Assembly (NCBI RefSeq): GCF_014648855.1
Contig: NZ_BMRX01000012.1
Coordinates: 1-64,000, forward strand
Length of the DNA stretch: 64,000 bases
Origin: Streptomyces parvulus
GTDB taxonomy: Bacteria > Actinomycetota > Actinomycetes > Streptomycetales > Streptomycetaceae
Reading direction: 5' to 3'
In this document: one piece after another, positions 15,993-24,527 of the stretch
Numbering within the stretch: the first letter of the stretch is position 1
How the letters are laid out: each line of letters opens with the position of its first letter
Translations under genes and position numbers: made by a program
Notes under the pieces: generated by a model
The model's input: only the letters and a program-made list of their open reading frames with translations
What the model was told of the DNA's origin: nothing
The model's database searches: none

Positions 15993-18260
15993 CTACCCCG
16001 CCCGCAGCAGCAGCACCGTCCGCGCCGGCACCGTCACCGGTGCTCCCGCCGGATGGGCGGTGCCCGGCTCCGAGGCCTGATCCTCGCGGCCGGTGTCGAC
16101 GAGCACCTCGTACCGCTCCGCCCACGGCGGCCCCGGCAGGACGAACTCGGCGGGCGCCGCGCCCGCGTGCAGCACTGCGAGGAAGCTGTCGTCGCAGATC
16201 GCCTCGCCGCGCTCGTCGCGCCCCGGGATGTCCCGCCCCGACAGGTACATGCCGAGGGTGGCGGCCGGGGAGTACCAGTCCCGTTCCGTCATCTCCGTGC
16301 CCCGGGCGGTGAACCAGGCCAGGTCGCGCAGGCCGTCCGCGGAGTGCGGGCGGCCGGAGAAGAAGGCCCGCCGGCGCAGCACCGGATGCCGGTGGCGCAG
16401 GGCGAGGAGACGGGAGGTCAGCTCGAAGAGGGGACGCCACTCGGGGTCCTCCAGCAGGCTCCAGTCCACCCAGCTGATCTCGTTGTCCTGGCAGTAGGCG
16501 TTGTTGGAGCCGCGCTGGGTGCGGCCCATCTCGTCGCCCGCGACCAGCATCGGCACCCCGGTCGACAGCAGCAGCGTGGTCATCAGGTTGCGCAGCTGGC
16601 GCCGCCGCAGCGCCCCCACGGCGGCGTCGTCCGTCTCCCCCTCCGTACCGCAGTTCCAGGACCGGTTGTCGTCCGAGCCGTCCCGGTTGCCCTCGCCGTT
16701 CGCCTCGTTGTGCTTGCGCTCGTAGCTCACCAGGTCCCGCAGCGTGAAGCCGTCGTGCGCCGTGACGAAGTTGACCGACGCGTACGGTCTGCGCCCGCCC
16801 CACGCGTACAGGTCGCTGGAGCCCGACAGGCGGTAGCCCATCTCCCGCACGTCCGGCAGCGCGTGCCGCCAGAAATCCCGCACCGCGCCCCGGTAGCGGT
16901 CGTTCCACTCCGTCCACAGCGGCGGGAACGCGCCCACCTGGTAGCCGCCCGAGCCCACGTCCCAGGGCTCGGCGATCAGCTTCACCCGGCGCAGCACGGG
17001 GTCCTGCGCGATCACCGCGAGGAACGGGGAGAGCATGTCGACGTCGTGCATCGACCGGGCCAGCGCCGCCGCCAGGTCGAAGCGGAAGCCGTCCACGCCC
17101 ATCTCCGTCACCCAGTACCGCAGCGAGTCGGTGATCAGGCGCAGCACGTGCGGCTGGACGACGTGCAGCGTGTTGCCGCAGCCCGTGTAGTCGGCGTACC
17201 GGCGGGCGTCGGACTGGAGCCGGTAGTAGCCGCGGTTGTCGATGCCCTTCAGGGACAGCGTCGGGCCCAGCTCGCCCGCCTCCGCCGTGTGGTTGTAGAC
17301 GACGTCGAGGATCACCTCGATGCCCGCCGCGTGCAGGGCCCGCACCATCCGCCTGAACTCGCCGACCTGCTCACCCGTGGTGCCGGAGGCGGCGTACGCC
17401 GCGTGCGGGGCGAAGTAGCCGACCGAGTTGTAGCCCCAGTAGTTCCGCAGGCCGCGCTCCAGCAGATGACTCTCGTGCGCGAACTGGTGCACCGGCAGCA
17501 GCTCCACCGCCGTCACGCCCAGCCGCGTCAGGTGCTCCACCGCCGCCGGGTGCGCGAGCCCCGCGTACGTGCCGCGCAGCTCCTCGGGGATACCGGGGTG
17601 CCGCTTCGTGAAGCCGCGCACGTGCAGCTCGTAGATGACCGAGTCCGCCCACGGCGTCTTCGGCCGCCGGTCGTACGTCCACTCGTCGTCGGGACCGCCG
17701 TCGTGGACCACGACCCCCTTCGGGACGAACGGCGCCGAGTCCCGCTCGTCGCGCACGGTGTCCGCCACCCGCTGCTCCGGCCAGTCCCGCACGTGCCCGT
17801 ACACCTGCGGCGGCAGCGCGAAGTCGCCGTCCACGGCGCGCGCGTACGGGTCGAGCAGCAGCTTCGCCGGATTCCAGCGGGCGCCGGTCCACGGGTCCCA
17901 GCGGCCGTGCACCCGGTAGCCGTAGCGCTGCCCCGGCAGGACGCCCGGCACGAAGCCGTGCCAGATCTCGTGGGTCAGCTCGGTCAGCCGCACCCGGCTC
18001 TCCCGGGCGCCGGGGCCCGGCCCGTCGAACAGGCACAGCTCCACCGCCTCCGCCCCGCCCGCCCACAGCGCGAAGTTGGTCCCCGCCACCTGGCCGGGAC
18101 CGGTCCGGAACCGCGCCCCCAGCGGCACCGGCGTACCCGGCCAGGCCGGCACGGTGGGCGGCGGCGCGGCGCGCCGGGCGCCGTTCACCACGACGGAGGG
18201 ACGCGCTTCGTCGGCGGCCCGTTTCCCGGCCACCGCCTCCTGCTCGGCTGCGCTGGACAC
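15993..18260 (-). CDS. glgX: Glycogen debranching enzyme (GlgX/TreX type)
   Basis: 755-residue GH13_11 enzyme hydrolysing alpha-1,6 branches of glycogen limit dextrins. An N-terminal CBM48-like domain (GARFRTGPGQVAGTNFALWAGGAEAVELCLF) precedes the barrel. Catalytic signatures are DVVYNHT, GFRFDLAAALAR (nucleophile Asp), LIAEPWD (acid/base Glu) and FVTAHDGFTLRDLVSY. The N-terminal 30 residues before the CBM48 are Ala-rich and poorly conserved-looking. It complements glgP and glgE at the left end of the window, although ABC exporter and protease genes separate them. It has its own promoter region (18261-18415) shared divergently with an L,D-transpeptidase gene. Confidence 0.93.
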   Translation of the reverse strand: MSSAAEQEAVAGKRAADEARPSVVVNGARRAAPPPTVPAWPGTPVPLGARFRTGPGQVAGTNFALWAGGAEAVELCLFDGPGPGARESRVRLTELTHEIWHGFVPGVLPGQRYGYRVHGRWDPWTGARWNPAKLLLDPYARAVDGDFALPPQVYGHVRDWPEQRVADTVRDERDSAPFVPKGVVVHDGGPDDEWTYDRRPKTPWADSVIYELHVRGFTKRHPGIPEELRGTYAGLAHPAAVEHLTRLGVTAVELLPVHQFAHESHLLERGLRNYWGYNSVGYFAPHAAYAASGTTGEQVGEFRRMVRALHAAGIEVILDVVYNHTAEAGELGPTLSLKGIDNRGYYRLQSDARRYADYTGCGNTLHVVQPHVLRLITDSLRYWVTEMGVDGFRFDLAAALARSMHDVDMLSPFLAVIAQDPVLRRVKLIAEPWDVGSGGYQVGAFPPLWTEWNDRYRGAVRDFWRHALPDVREMGYRLSGSSDLYAWGGRRPYASVNFVTAHDGFTLRDLVSYERKHNEANGEGNRDGSDDNRSWNCGTEGETDDAAVGALRRRQLRNLMTTLLLSTGVPMLVAGDEMGRTQRGSNNAYCQDNEISWVDWSLLEDPEWRPLFELTSRLLALRHRHPVLRRRAFFSGRPHSADGLRDLAWFTARGTEMTERDWYSPAATLGMYLSGRDIPGRDERGEAICDDSFLAVLHAGAAPAEFVLPGPPWAERYEVLVDTGREDQASEPGTAHPAGAPVTVPARTVLLLRAG

Positions 18261-18415
18261 CTGTCAGCCTCCCACGGCTCATGGAACGACGTCCGGCAAG
18301 AGGGCGTGCGGCGTCCCGGCCGCTGCTCCCCGTCGCGCCGTCCTCCCCACAGTTCTGCCCACCGGGTGGCTCGCACTCACGTTTCCCCAGGGCCGACCGG
18401 TCGTTACGGGTGGAT

Positions 18416-19642
18416 GTGAGGCACGTACATGGGCGCGCACGGCGCGCGGGGGCCGCTCTGGCCGCCGTACTGACATGGGCAGGACTGCTGGCCGGGGCCG
18501 CCGGATGCACCTCGGGCGGCGGCGGCATCGGCGGGATGTTCGGCAAGCCACCCGCCGCGGAGGACGTCATCCGCGTCACCCCGGACGACGGGAGCAGGGC
18601 CGTCCGGCCGGAGAAGAAGCTGTCGGTGCGGGTGCCCGACGGCCGGCTGGAGTCGGTGAAGGTCGTCCGGTCGCAGGACGCGCAGGAGACACCGGTGCCC
18701 GGCCGGATCTCGGCCGACGGGCTCAGCTGGCGGCCCGCCGACGACCGGCTCGCCCTCGCCGCGAAGTACACGGTCGACGCCGTCGCGCTGGACGGCGACG
18801 GACACCGCTCCGCCCGCCACACCACCTTCACCACCCAGGTCCCCGAAGAGCGCTTCATCGCCTACGTCGCTCCCGAGAACCGCTCCGTCGTCGGCACCGG
18901 CATGATCGTCTCGCTGGAGTTCAACCGCGAGATCACCGACCGCGCCGCCGTCGAACGCGCCGTCTCGGTCACCGCCGACCCCCCGGTCGAGGTCCGCCCC
19001 CACTGGTTCGGCAAGGAACGCCTCGACTTCCGCCCCGAGGAGTACTGGGAGCCCGGCACCGAGGTCACCGTCGACCTCGCCCTGCGCGACGTGGAAGGTG
19101 CGCCCGGCGTCTACGGGCTCCAGCACAAGAAGGTCTCCTTCACCGTCGGACGCAGCCAGGTCTCCAAGGTCGACGCGGTCCGCCGGACGATGGAAGTGCG
19201 CCGGGACGGCTCGCTGCTCGCCACCGTGCCGATCACCGCGGGGGCGCCCGCCACCCCCACCTACAACGGCAAGATGGTGATCACCGAGCTGCTCGACGTC
19301 ACCCGCATGAACAGCCGCACGGTCGGCTTCGGCGGCGAGTACGACATCCCCGACGTCCCGCACGCCATCCGCCTGACCAGCTCCGGAACCTTCCTGCACG
19401 GCAACTACTGGGCGCCCGCCGACACCTTCGGCCGGGCCAACGTCAGCCACGGCTGCGTCGGCCTGCGCGACGACAAGGGCGGCGGCGCGGACACCCCGGC
19501 GGGCTGGTTCTTCGACCGCAGCCTCGTCGGCGACGTCGTCGAGGTGGTCCGCAGCAAGGACCGGACGGTCGCCGCGGACAACGGGCTCGGCGGCTGGAAC
19601 ATGGGCTGGAAGAAGTGGACCGCGGGCGGCGCCGTGCGGTGA
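18416..19642 (+). CDS. L,D-transpeptidase lipoprotein (first of a tandem pair)
   Basis: About 408 residues. Signal sequence with a probable lipobox ending LAGAAGC, then two Ig-like domains (VIRVTPDDGSRAVRP; EERFIAYVAPENRSVVGTGM) and a YkuD catalytic domain with HGNYWAPADTFGRANVSHGCVGL, Cys being the nucleophile. Such enzymes make 3-3 cross-links in peptidoglycan and are beta-lactam tolerant (carbapenem-sensitive). GTG at 18416 is used; GTG at 18410 is equally possible, and neither has a clear ribosome site. A paralog with the same architecture follows after 142 bp with its own leader. Divergent from glgX. Confidence 0.9.
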   Translation: MRHVHGRARRAGAALAAVLTWAGLLAGAAGCTSGGGGIGGMFGKPPAAEDVIRVTPDDGSRAVRPEKKLSVRVPDGRLESVKVVRSQDAQETPVPGRISADGLSWRPADDRLALAAKYTVDAVALDGDGHRSARHTTFTTQVPEERFIAYVAPENRSVVGTGMIVSLEFNREITDRAAVERAVSVTADPPVEVRPHWFGKERLDFRPEEYWEPGTEVTVDLALRDVEGAPGVYGLQHKKVSFTVGRSQVSKVDAVRRTMEVRRDGSLLATVPITAGAPATPTYNGKMVITELLDVTRMNSRTVGFGGEYDIPDVPHAIRLTSSGTFLHGNYWAPADTFGRANVSHGCVGLRDDKGGGADTPAGWFFDRSLVGDVVEVVRSKDRTVAADNGLGGWNMGWKKWTAGGAVR

Positions 19643-19784
19643 CTCCCGGGACGCCCGCGCCAACTCGGTACGGAACGGTGACAATTCACCGGTCCCCCGC
19701 CCCCCTGGCCTGCGGTTACGATGCGCCGGTGCGCGCAGGCGCACCGGGGTGCGGGCCTGACCGGGCCCGGCGAGGGGAGACAAG

Positions 19785-20984
19785 TTGAACGTGCGTCCGA
19801 TATCGGGGGCGGTGCTCGCCGTGCTGATGCTGGCGGTCACCGCGTGCGGCGGGGGCGGATCGGACTCCGGAGGCGGTTCGGGGGACGGCAAGGCCAAGGA
19901 CTCCACCGCGGCGCAGAGCAAGCAGTCCGAGGCCGTCGTCACCATCGCGCCGAAGAACGGGGCCAAGGCCGTCGACACCAGCGGCGCCCTCAAGGTCGGC
20001 GCCGCCGGGGGCAAGCTCACCGAGGTCCTGGTCAAGGACGGCGAGGGCGCGAAGGTCGACGGTGAGATATCCGGGGACGGCGCCACCTGGACGCCGTCCA
20101 CCCACCTGGCCGCCTCCACCACGTACACCGTCCACGCGGTCGCCAAGGACGCCGAGGGGCGTTCCGCCGCCGAGGACTCCCGCTTCACCACCCTGACGCC
20201 CGAGAACACCTTCGTCGGCACCTTCACGCCGGAGGACGGCTCGAAGGTCGGCGTCGGGATGCCGTTCTCGATCCGCTTCACCCGGGGCATCACCAACCCC
20301 GAGGACGTCGAGAAGGCCATCCGGATCAAGACCGAACCGGCCGTGGAGGTCGCCGGCCACTGGTTCGGCAACGACCGGCTCGACTTCCGGCCCGAGAAGT
20401 ACTGGAAGCCCGGCACCAAGGTCACCGTCGACCTCAACCTCGACGGCGTCGAGGGCCGCGAGGACGTCTACGGCAAGCAGGCCAAGACCGTCTCCTTCAC
20501 CGTCGGCCGCAGCCAGGTCTCCGTCGTCGACGCCAAGAAGCACACGATGAAGGTCGTGCGGGACGGCAAGACGATGAGGACCCTCAAGGTCACCACCGGC
20601 TCGCCCGGCTACGAGACCTGGAACGGCCAGATGGTCATCACCGAACGGCTCGCCGTGACCCGGATGAACGGCGAGACCGTCGGCTACGGCGGCGAGTACG
20701 ACATCAAGGACGTCCCGCACGCCATGCGCCTGTCCACCTCCGGCACCTTCATCCACGGCAACTACTGGAGCGGCGACGCCTTCGGCAACCGCAACGCCAG
20801 CCACGGCTGCATAGGCCTGCGCGACGTGCGCGGCGGCTGGGACGAGAAGGCCCCGGCCGCGTGGTTCTTCGACAACTCCCTCATCGGCGACGTCGTCGTG
20901 GTCAAGAACTCCGACGACGCCACCATCGCCCCGGACAACGGCCTCAACGGCTGGAACATGTCCTGGGAGAAGTGGAAGGCCTGA
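19785..20984 (+). CDS. L,D-transpeptidase lipoprotein (second of a tandem pair)
   Basis: 399 residues from a TTG start preceded by GAGGGGAG. Clear lipobox VTAC near residue 22, followed by a Gly/Ser linker, then two Ig-like domains (VTIAPKNGAKAVDTSG; TFVGTFTPEDGSKVGVGM) and a YkuD domain with HGNYWSGDAFGNRNASHGCIGL. Closely similar to the preceding gene along its whole length, hence an old tandem duplication. The gene ends before a terminator-like hairpin at 21001-21042. Confidence 0.92.
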   Translation: MNVRPISGAVLAVLMLAVTACGGGGSDSGGGSGDGKAKDSTAAQSKQSEAVVTIAPKNGAKAVDTSGALKVGAAGGKLTEVLVKDGEGAKVDGEISGDGATWTPSTHLAASTTYTVHAVAKDAEGRSAAEDSRFTTLTPENTFVGTFTPEDGSKVGVGMPFSIRFTRGITNPEDVEKAIRIKTEPAVEVAGHWFGNDRLDFRPEKYWKPGTKVTVDLNLDGVEGREDVYGKQAKTVSFTVGRSQVSVVDAKKHTMKVVRDGKTMRTLKVTTGSPGYETWNGQMVITERLAVTRMNGETVGYGGEYDIKDVPHAMRLSTSGTFIHGNYWSGDAFGNRNASHGCIGLRDVRGGWDEKAPAAWFFDNSLIGDVVVVKNSDDATIAPDNGLNGWNMSWEKWKA

Positions 20985-21000
20985 GCCCGCACCCCGCTCC

Positions 21001-21042
21001 GGCCCCGGTGACCGCCTCCGTGTGAGGTACGGCACCGGGGCC
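21001..21042 (+). terminator. Hairpin terminator after the second L,D-transpeptidase
   Basis: 10-bp perfect stem GGCCCCGGTG (21001-21010) with CACCGGGGCC (21033-21042), with a smaller CCTC/GAGG pairing possible in the loop. It lies 16 bp after the stop codon and before the enoyl-CoA hydratase start. Confidence 0.65.
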
Positions 21043-21073
21043 GAAGCCGTTAGTCACCGTTAACCTGCTGGGC

Positions 21074-21841
21074 ATGACCGTCACTCTCGAAGCAGCCGAA
21101 GGCGTCGCCACGCTGCGCCTGGACCGCCCGCCCATGAACGCCCTGGACGTCGCCACGCAGGACCGGCTCAAGGAACTCGCGGAGGAGGCCACCCGCCGCG
21201 AGGACGTCCGCGCCGTGGTGATCTACGGCGGCGAGAAGGTGTTCGCCGCGGGCGCGGACATCAAGGAGATGCAGGTCATGGACCACGCGGCGATGGTTGC
21301 GCGGGCCCGTGCCCTCCAGGACTCCTTCACCGCGGTGGCCCGCATCCCCAAGCCGGTCGTCGCGGCCGTGACCGGCTACGCCCTCGGCGGCGGCTGCGAA
21401 CTCGCCCTCTGCGCCGACTTCCGCATCGCCGGCGAGAACGCCAAGCTGGGCCAGCCCGAGATCCTGCTCGGCCTGATCCCGGGCGCCGGCGGCACCCAGC
21501 GCCTCTCCCGGCTGGTCGGCCCCTCCCGGGCCAAGGACCTGATCTTCACCGGCCGGCAGGTCGGGGCCGAGGAGGCGCTGACGCTCGGCCTGGTCGACCG
21601 CGTGGTCCCGGCCGGGGAGGTCTACGAGCAGGCGCACGCCTGGGCCGCGCGGCTGGCGAAGGGTCCGGCGATCGCGCTGCGCGCGGCGAAGGAGGCCGTC
21701 GACACGGGCCTGGAGACCGACATCGAGACCGGTCTCGCCGTCGAACGCAACTGGTTCGCGGGCCTGTTCGCCACCGCGGACCGCGAGATCGGGATGCGCA
21801 GCTTCGTGGAGGAGGGGCCCGGCAAGGCGAAGTTCCGCTGA
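21074..21841 (+). CDS. Enoyl-CoA hydratase/isomerase family protein
   Basis: 255-residue crotonase-fold protein, the usual family length. It shows the oxyanion-hole segments FAAGADIKEMQ and ALGGGCELALCADFRIA, and the catalytic Glu segments GQPEILLGLIPGAGGTQRL typical of true hydratases (both glutamates in place). Likely hydrates 2-enoyl-CoA in fatty acid or branched-chain degradation; the exact substrate cannot be told. It stands alone between a terminator and a regulator gene. Confidence 0.9.
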   Translation: MTVTLEAAEGVATLRLDRPPMNALDVATQDRLKELAEEATRREDVRAVVIYGGEKVFAAGADIKEMQVMDHAAMVARARALQDSFTAVARIPKPVVAAVTGYALGGGCELALCADFRIAGENAKLGQPEILLGLIPGAGGTQRLSRLVGPSRAKDLIFTGRQVGAEEALTLGLVDRVVPAGEVYEQAHAWAARLAKGPAIALRAAKEAVDTGLETDIETGLAVERNWFAGLFATADREIGMRSFVEEGPGKAKFR

Positions 21842-21955
21842 ACCTCCCTTCAGGGACTTGCAATTGACGCGATGTCTGATCCGGGTCCCTCGATGGGACG
21901 GTTTATGGCAGCCTTAACGCACCATTAAGCGTGTCGCGTCGAGGGAGGCCCCCGC

Positions 21956-22618
21956 TTGTCTCCGGCCGAGCCGTCCGCCCAGCTCAGTGGGGCCGTTCCC
22001 GCCGCCGAGCTGCCTCTGGCACATGCCGCTGGAGCCCCGCCGGACGCGGCCCCACCGGGGGCGCATTCCCCGGGAACGCCCCCGGAGCCCTCCGGGGGCG
22101 GCCATGATGGGGGCATGGCGGGGCTGGAGGGTACGGGACAGCCGCGGGGAGCCGGACGTGCGACCGCGGCGCGCTGGTCGCCGGCGGTGGAGGACGAGCG
22201 CGCGCACAAGGCGCTGGAACTGTTCGGCAACCCCACGGAGCGCGAGGTTCCGTTACCCTCCCGGCCCGAGTCCGCCGCCACCGCCCGCCGACTGGCCCAG
22301 GTGGTGGCCCTGCGCCAGTGGCAGCTCGGCCCCAAGGTCACCGAGGACACCGTCCTGCTCGTCTCCGAGCTGGTCGGCAACGCCGTCCGCCACACCGGAG
22401 CCCGCGTGTTCGGCCTCCACATGCGCCGCCGCCCCGGCTGGATTCGCGTCGAGGTCCGCGACCCCTCCCGGGGGCTGCCCTGCCTGATGCCGGTCCAGGA
22501 GACGGACATCAGCGGACGGGGCCTCTTCCTGGTGGACAAGCTGTCCGACCGCTGGGGCGTCGACCTGCTGCCGCGCGGCAAGACAACCTGGTTCGAGATC
22601 CGGGTCGTCGACCGGTGA
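21956..22618 (+). CDS. HATPase (anti-sigma-factor-like) regulatory protein
   Basis: 220 residues with a Pro/Ala-rich, probably disordered N-terminal 55 residues and a C-terminal histidine-kinase-like ATPase domain: N-box VSELVGNAVRHTGA and G-box DISGRGLFLVDKLSDRWG. This family (HATPase_c_2, related to RsbW/SpoIIAB) is greatly expanded in Streptomyces and usually controls sigma factors or anti-anti-sigma proteins. The TTG start is supported by GAGGGAGG 7 nt upstream; an internal ATG at 22115 is an alternative that would remove the disordered tail. No sigma factor or STAS partner is adjacent. Confidence 0.82.
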   Translation: MSPAEPSAQLSGAVPAAELPLAHAAGAPPDAAPPGAHSPGTPPEPSGGGHDGGMAGLEGTGQPRGAGRATAARWSPAVEDERAHKALELFGNPTEREVPLPSRPESAATARRLAQVVALRQWQLGPKVTEDTVLLVSELVGNAVRHTGARVFGLHMRRRPGWIRVEVRDPSRGLPCLMPVQETDISGRGLFLVDKLSDRWGVDLLPRGKTTWFEIRVVDR

Positions 22619-22715
22619 GTGACCATCTGCCGCTCACAGCAACCCCGTTCGCCGGACACGCCACCTACGGGTGAGAATCCGGAACGTGCCGCTCCGCGGT
22701 CGGGATCCTGACCGC

Positions 22716-23351
22716 ATGATCATCACTCGCCTGCGGCGCAGGACCGCCGCCGCCGTCCTGTCCCTCGCCGCCGTCCTCGCCACCTCGGCCGCGACCGTCC
22801 CGGGCTCGTCCGCCACCGCGTCCGCCGCCTCGGCCGCCCCCGCGGCGACGTCCGCCAAGGCCGCACCGGCCTGCCCCCAGTTCGACGACAAGACCAAGGC
22901 CGCCGCCGACCGCGGCGTCGACATCGACCGCATCACCCCGAAGCCGGTCTGGCGCACCACCTGCGGCACCCTCTACCGCAGCGACAGCCGGGGCCCGCAG
23001 ATCGTCTTCGAGGAGGGCTTTCACGCCAAGGACGTCTACAACGGCCAGTACGACGTGGAGAAGTACGTCCTGGTCAACCAGCCCTCGCCGTACGTCTCGA
23101 CGAGCTACGACCACGACCTGTACAAGACCTGGTACAAGTCCGGCTACAACTACTACGTCGACGCCCCCGGCGGCATCGACGTCAACAAGACCATCGGCGA
23201 CACGCACAAGTGGGCCGACCAGGTCGAGGTCGCCTTCCCCGGCGGCATCCAGCGGCAGTACATCATCGGGGTCTGTCCGGTCGACCGGCAGACCAAGACC
23301 GAGATCATGAGCGACTGCGAGAGCAATCCCCACTACCGGCCCTGGCACTGA
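22716..23351 (+). CDS. Secreted mono-ADP-ribosyltransferase, ScARP/Scabin-like (pierisin group)
   Basis: 211 residues. Signal peptide (ITRLRRRTAAAVLSLAAV, Ala-rich to about residue 50), then a compact R-S-E type ADP-ribosyltransferase domain: NAD-binding Arg88 in TLYRSD, STS motif 128-130 in YVSTSYD, and catalytic QxE at Gln169-Glu171 in WADQVEVAF. Four cysteines (53, 83, 187, 201) could form two disulfides. It closely resembles the S. coelicolor enzyme ScARP, which ADP-ribosylates guanine in nucleosides, GTP and DNA. The physiological role of that enzyme is not settled. No obvious cytoplasmic inhibitor gene is adjacent. Confidence 0.9.
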   Translation: MIITRLRRRTAAAVLSLAAVLATSAATVPGSSATASAASAAPAATSAKAAPACPQFDDKTKAAADRGVDIDRITPKPVWRTTCGTLYRSDSRGPQIVFEEGFHAKDVYNGQYDVEKYVLVNQPSPYVSTSYDHDLYKTWYKSGYNYYVDAPGGIDVNKTIGDTHKWADQVEVAFPGGIQRQYIIGVCPVDRQTKTEIMSDCESNPHYRPWH

Positions 23352-23373
23352 CGCCCCGGCGCGGGCAGATATT

Positions 23374-23389
23374 CTGACCCGCGTCAGAT
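23374..23389. promoter_or_regulatory. Inverted repeat upstream of the EF-hand gene
   Basis: TCTGAC-CCGC-GTCAGA, a perfect 6-bp inverted repeat 55 bp before the EF-hand gene start and 22 bp after the ADP-ribosyltransferase stop. It could be an operator or a weak terminator; the stem is too short to choose. Confidence 0.35.
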
Positions 23390-23443
23390 TCGTCCACGGG
23401 GCGAGCAGAGCAGACCAGCCGAGCAGGAATGAGGGGCGGACCG

Positions 23444-23659
23444 GTGGCGGACATCGAGGAAGCACGCAGGCAGTTCGACCGCATCGACACGGACGGTGAC
23501 GGGTACATCACCGCCGCCGAGTTCAAGAAGGCGCTCGCCCAGGGCGGCGACTGGAACGTCACCGAGTCCGTGGCCGAGGCGATCATCGCCAACCGGGACC
23601 TCGACGGCGACAAGCTGATGTCGTTCGAGGAGTTCTGGGCCCCCCTGAACAAGTCCTGA
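23444..23659 (+). CDS. EF-hand calcium-binding protein
   Basis: 71-residue cytoplasmic protein with two canonical EF-hand loops: Asp15-Glu26 (DTDGDGYITAAE) and Asp52-Glu63 (DLDGDKLMSFEE). Both have acidic residues at positions 1, 3, 5 and 12. It resembles the small calmodulin-like proteins of Streptomyces such as CabD. GTG at 23444 is chosen because GAGGGG lies about 7 nt upstream; an in-frame ATG at 23429 has no comparable site. A 3' hairpin at 23680-23713 suggests a single-gene transcript. Confidence 0.88.
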   Translation: MADIEEARRQFDRIDTDGDGYITAAEFKKALAQGGDWNVTESVAEAIIANRDLDGDKLMSFEEFWAPLNKS

Positions 23660-23679
23660 ACCCGCCCCACCCGCACGAC

Positions 23680-23713
23680 GGGGGCGCCTCCCGGCCGGCC
23701 CGGGGGCGCCCCC
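23680..23713 (+). terminator. Hairpin terminator after the EF-hand gene
   Basis: 8-bp perfect stem GGGGGCGC (23680-23687) with GCGCCCCC (23706-23713), loop of 18 nt, 20 bp downstream of the stop codon. Confidence 0.6.
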
Positions 23714-23860
23714 GACGCATGCCCGCCGTTGCTGCGGTGGAGTGAAGCCGGGGCGGCACCGGAATAGGTCGTCCGGCACCGGGGTTGACCGGCTCGTCGG
23801 CGCGGTCGGCGCGCCGTCGACCCGGAACACGATCCCCGAAGGGCCAGGCGACTCGGCATC

Positions 23861-24520
23861 ATGAAGATCGGCATCATCGGCGCGGGAAACATCGGCGGCA
23901 ACCTCACCCGGCGGCTGACCGCCCTCGGGCACGACGTCTCCGTGGCCAACTCGCGGGGACCCGAGACGCTCGCCGCACTGGCCGAGGAGACCGGCGCCAC
24001 GCCCGTCCCCGCCACGGAGGCCGCGCGCGGCGCCGAGGTGGTGGTCGTCACGGTCCCGCTGAAGGCGGTTCCGGACCTGCCGTCGGGCCTGTTCGACGGG
24101 GCGGCCGAGGGTGCGGCGGTCATCGACACCGGCAACTACTACCCGCAGCGGGACGGCAGGATCGCCGGCATCGAGGACGAGGGGCTCACCGAGAGCCGCT
24201 GGACCGAGGGCCACCTGGGACACCCGGTGATCAAGGCGTTCAACGGCACCTACGCCCAGGACCTCCTCGACCGCCACCGCCCGGCCGGCGCCCCCGACCG
24301 CATCGCCCTCCCGGTCTCCGGCGACGACGGGGCGGCCAAGGCGAAGGTCCGCGCCCTGATCGACCAGCTCGGCTTCGACACCGTGGACACGGGGGGCATC
24401 GACGACTCCTGGCGCCAGCAGCCCGGCACCCCGGTGTACGGCCTGCGCGAGGGTGTCGACGGCGTCACCAAGGCGCTGGCCGAGGCGTCCCCGGAGCGCC
24501 CGGCGGACTTCCGCGGCTGA
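23861..24520 (+). CDS. NAD(P)/F420-binding oxidoreductase of the NADPH-dependent F420 reductase family
   Basis: 219 residues. The N-terminus MKIGIIGAGNIGGNLTRRL is a Rossmann GxGxxG motif, followed by VANSRGPETL, as in F420:NADP oxidoreductase-like proteins. HPVIKAFNGTYAQDL and FDTVDTGGIDDSWRQQPGTP complete the family pattern. The redox partner (F420 or another cofactor) cannot be decided from sequence. It is convergent with the GH25 gene, whose stop lies 8 bp beyond its own. Confidence 0.82.
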   Translation: MKIGIIGAGNIGGNLTRRLTALGHDVSVANSRGPETLAALAEETGATPVPATEAARGAEVVVVTVPLKAVPDLPSGLFDGAAEGAAVIDTGNYYPQRDGRIAGIEDEGLTESRWTEGHLGHPVIKAFNGTYAQDLLDRHRPAGAPDRIALPVSGDDGAAKAKVRALIDQLGFDTVDTGGIDDSWRQQPGTPVYGLREGVDGVTKALAEASPERPADFRG

Positions 24521-24527
24521 CGCGCGC

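Noticed and set aside
22078..22099. Hairpin GCCCCCGGA/TCCGGGGGC as terminator
   Set aside because: It lies within the coding sequence if translation starts at the well-supported TTG (21956); it would only be non-coding if the internal ATG at 22115 were the start.
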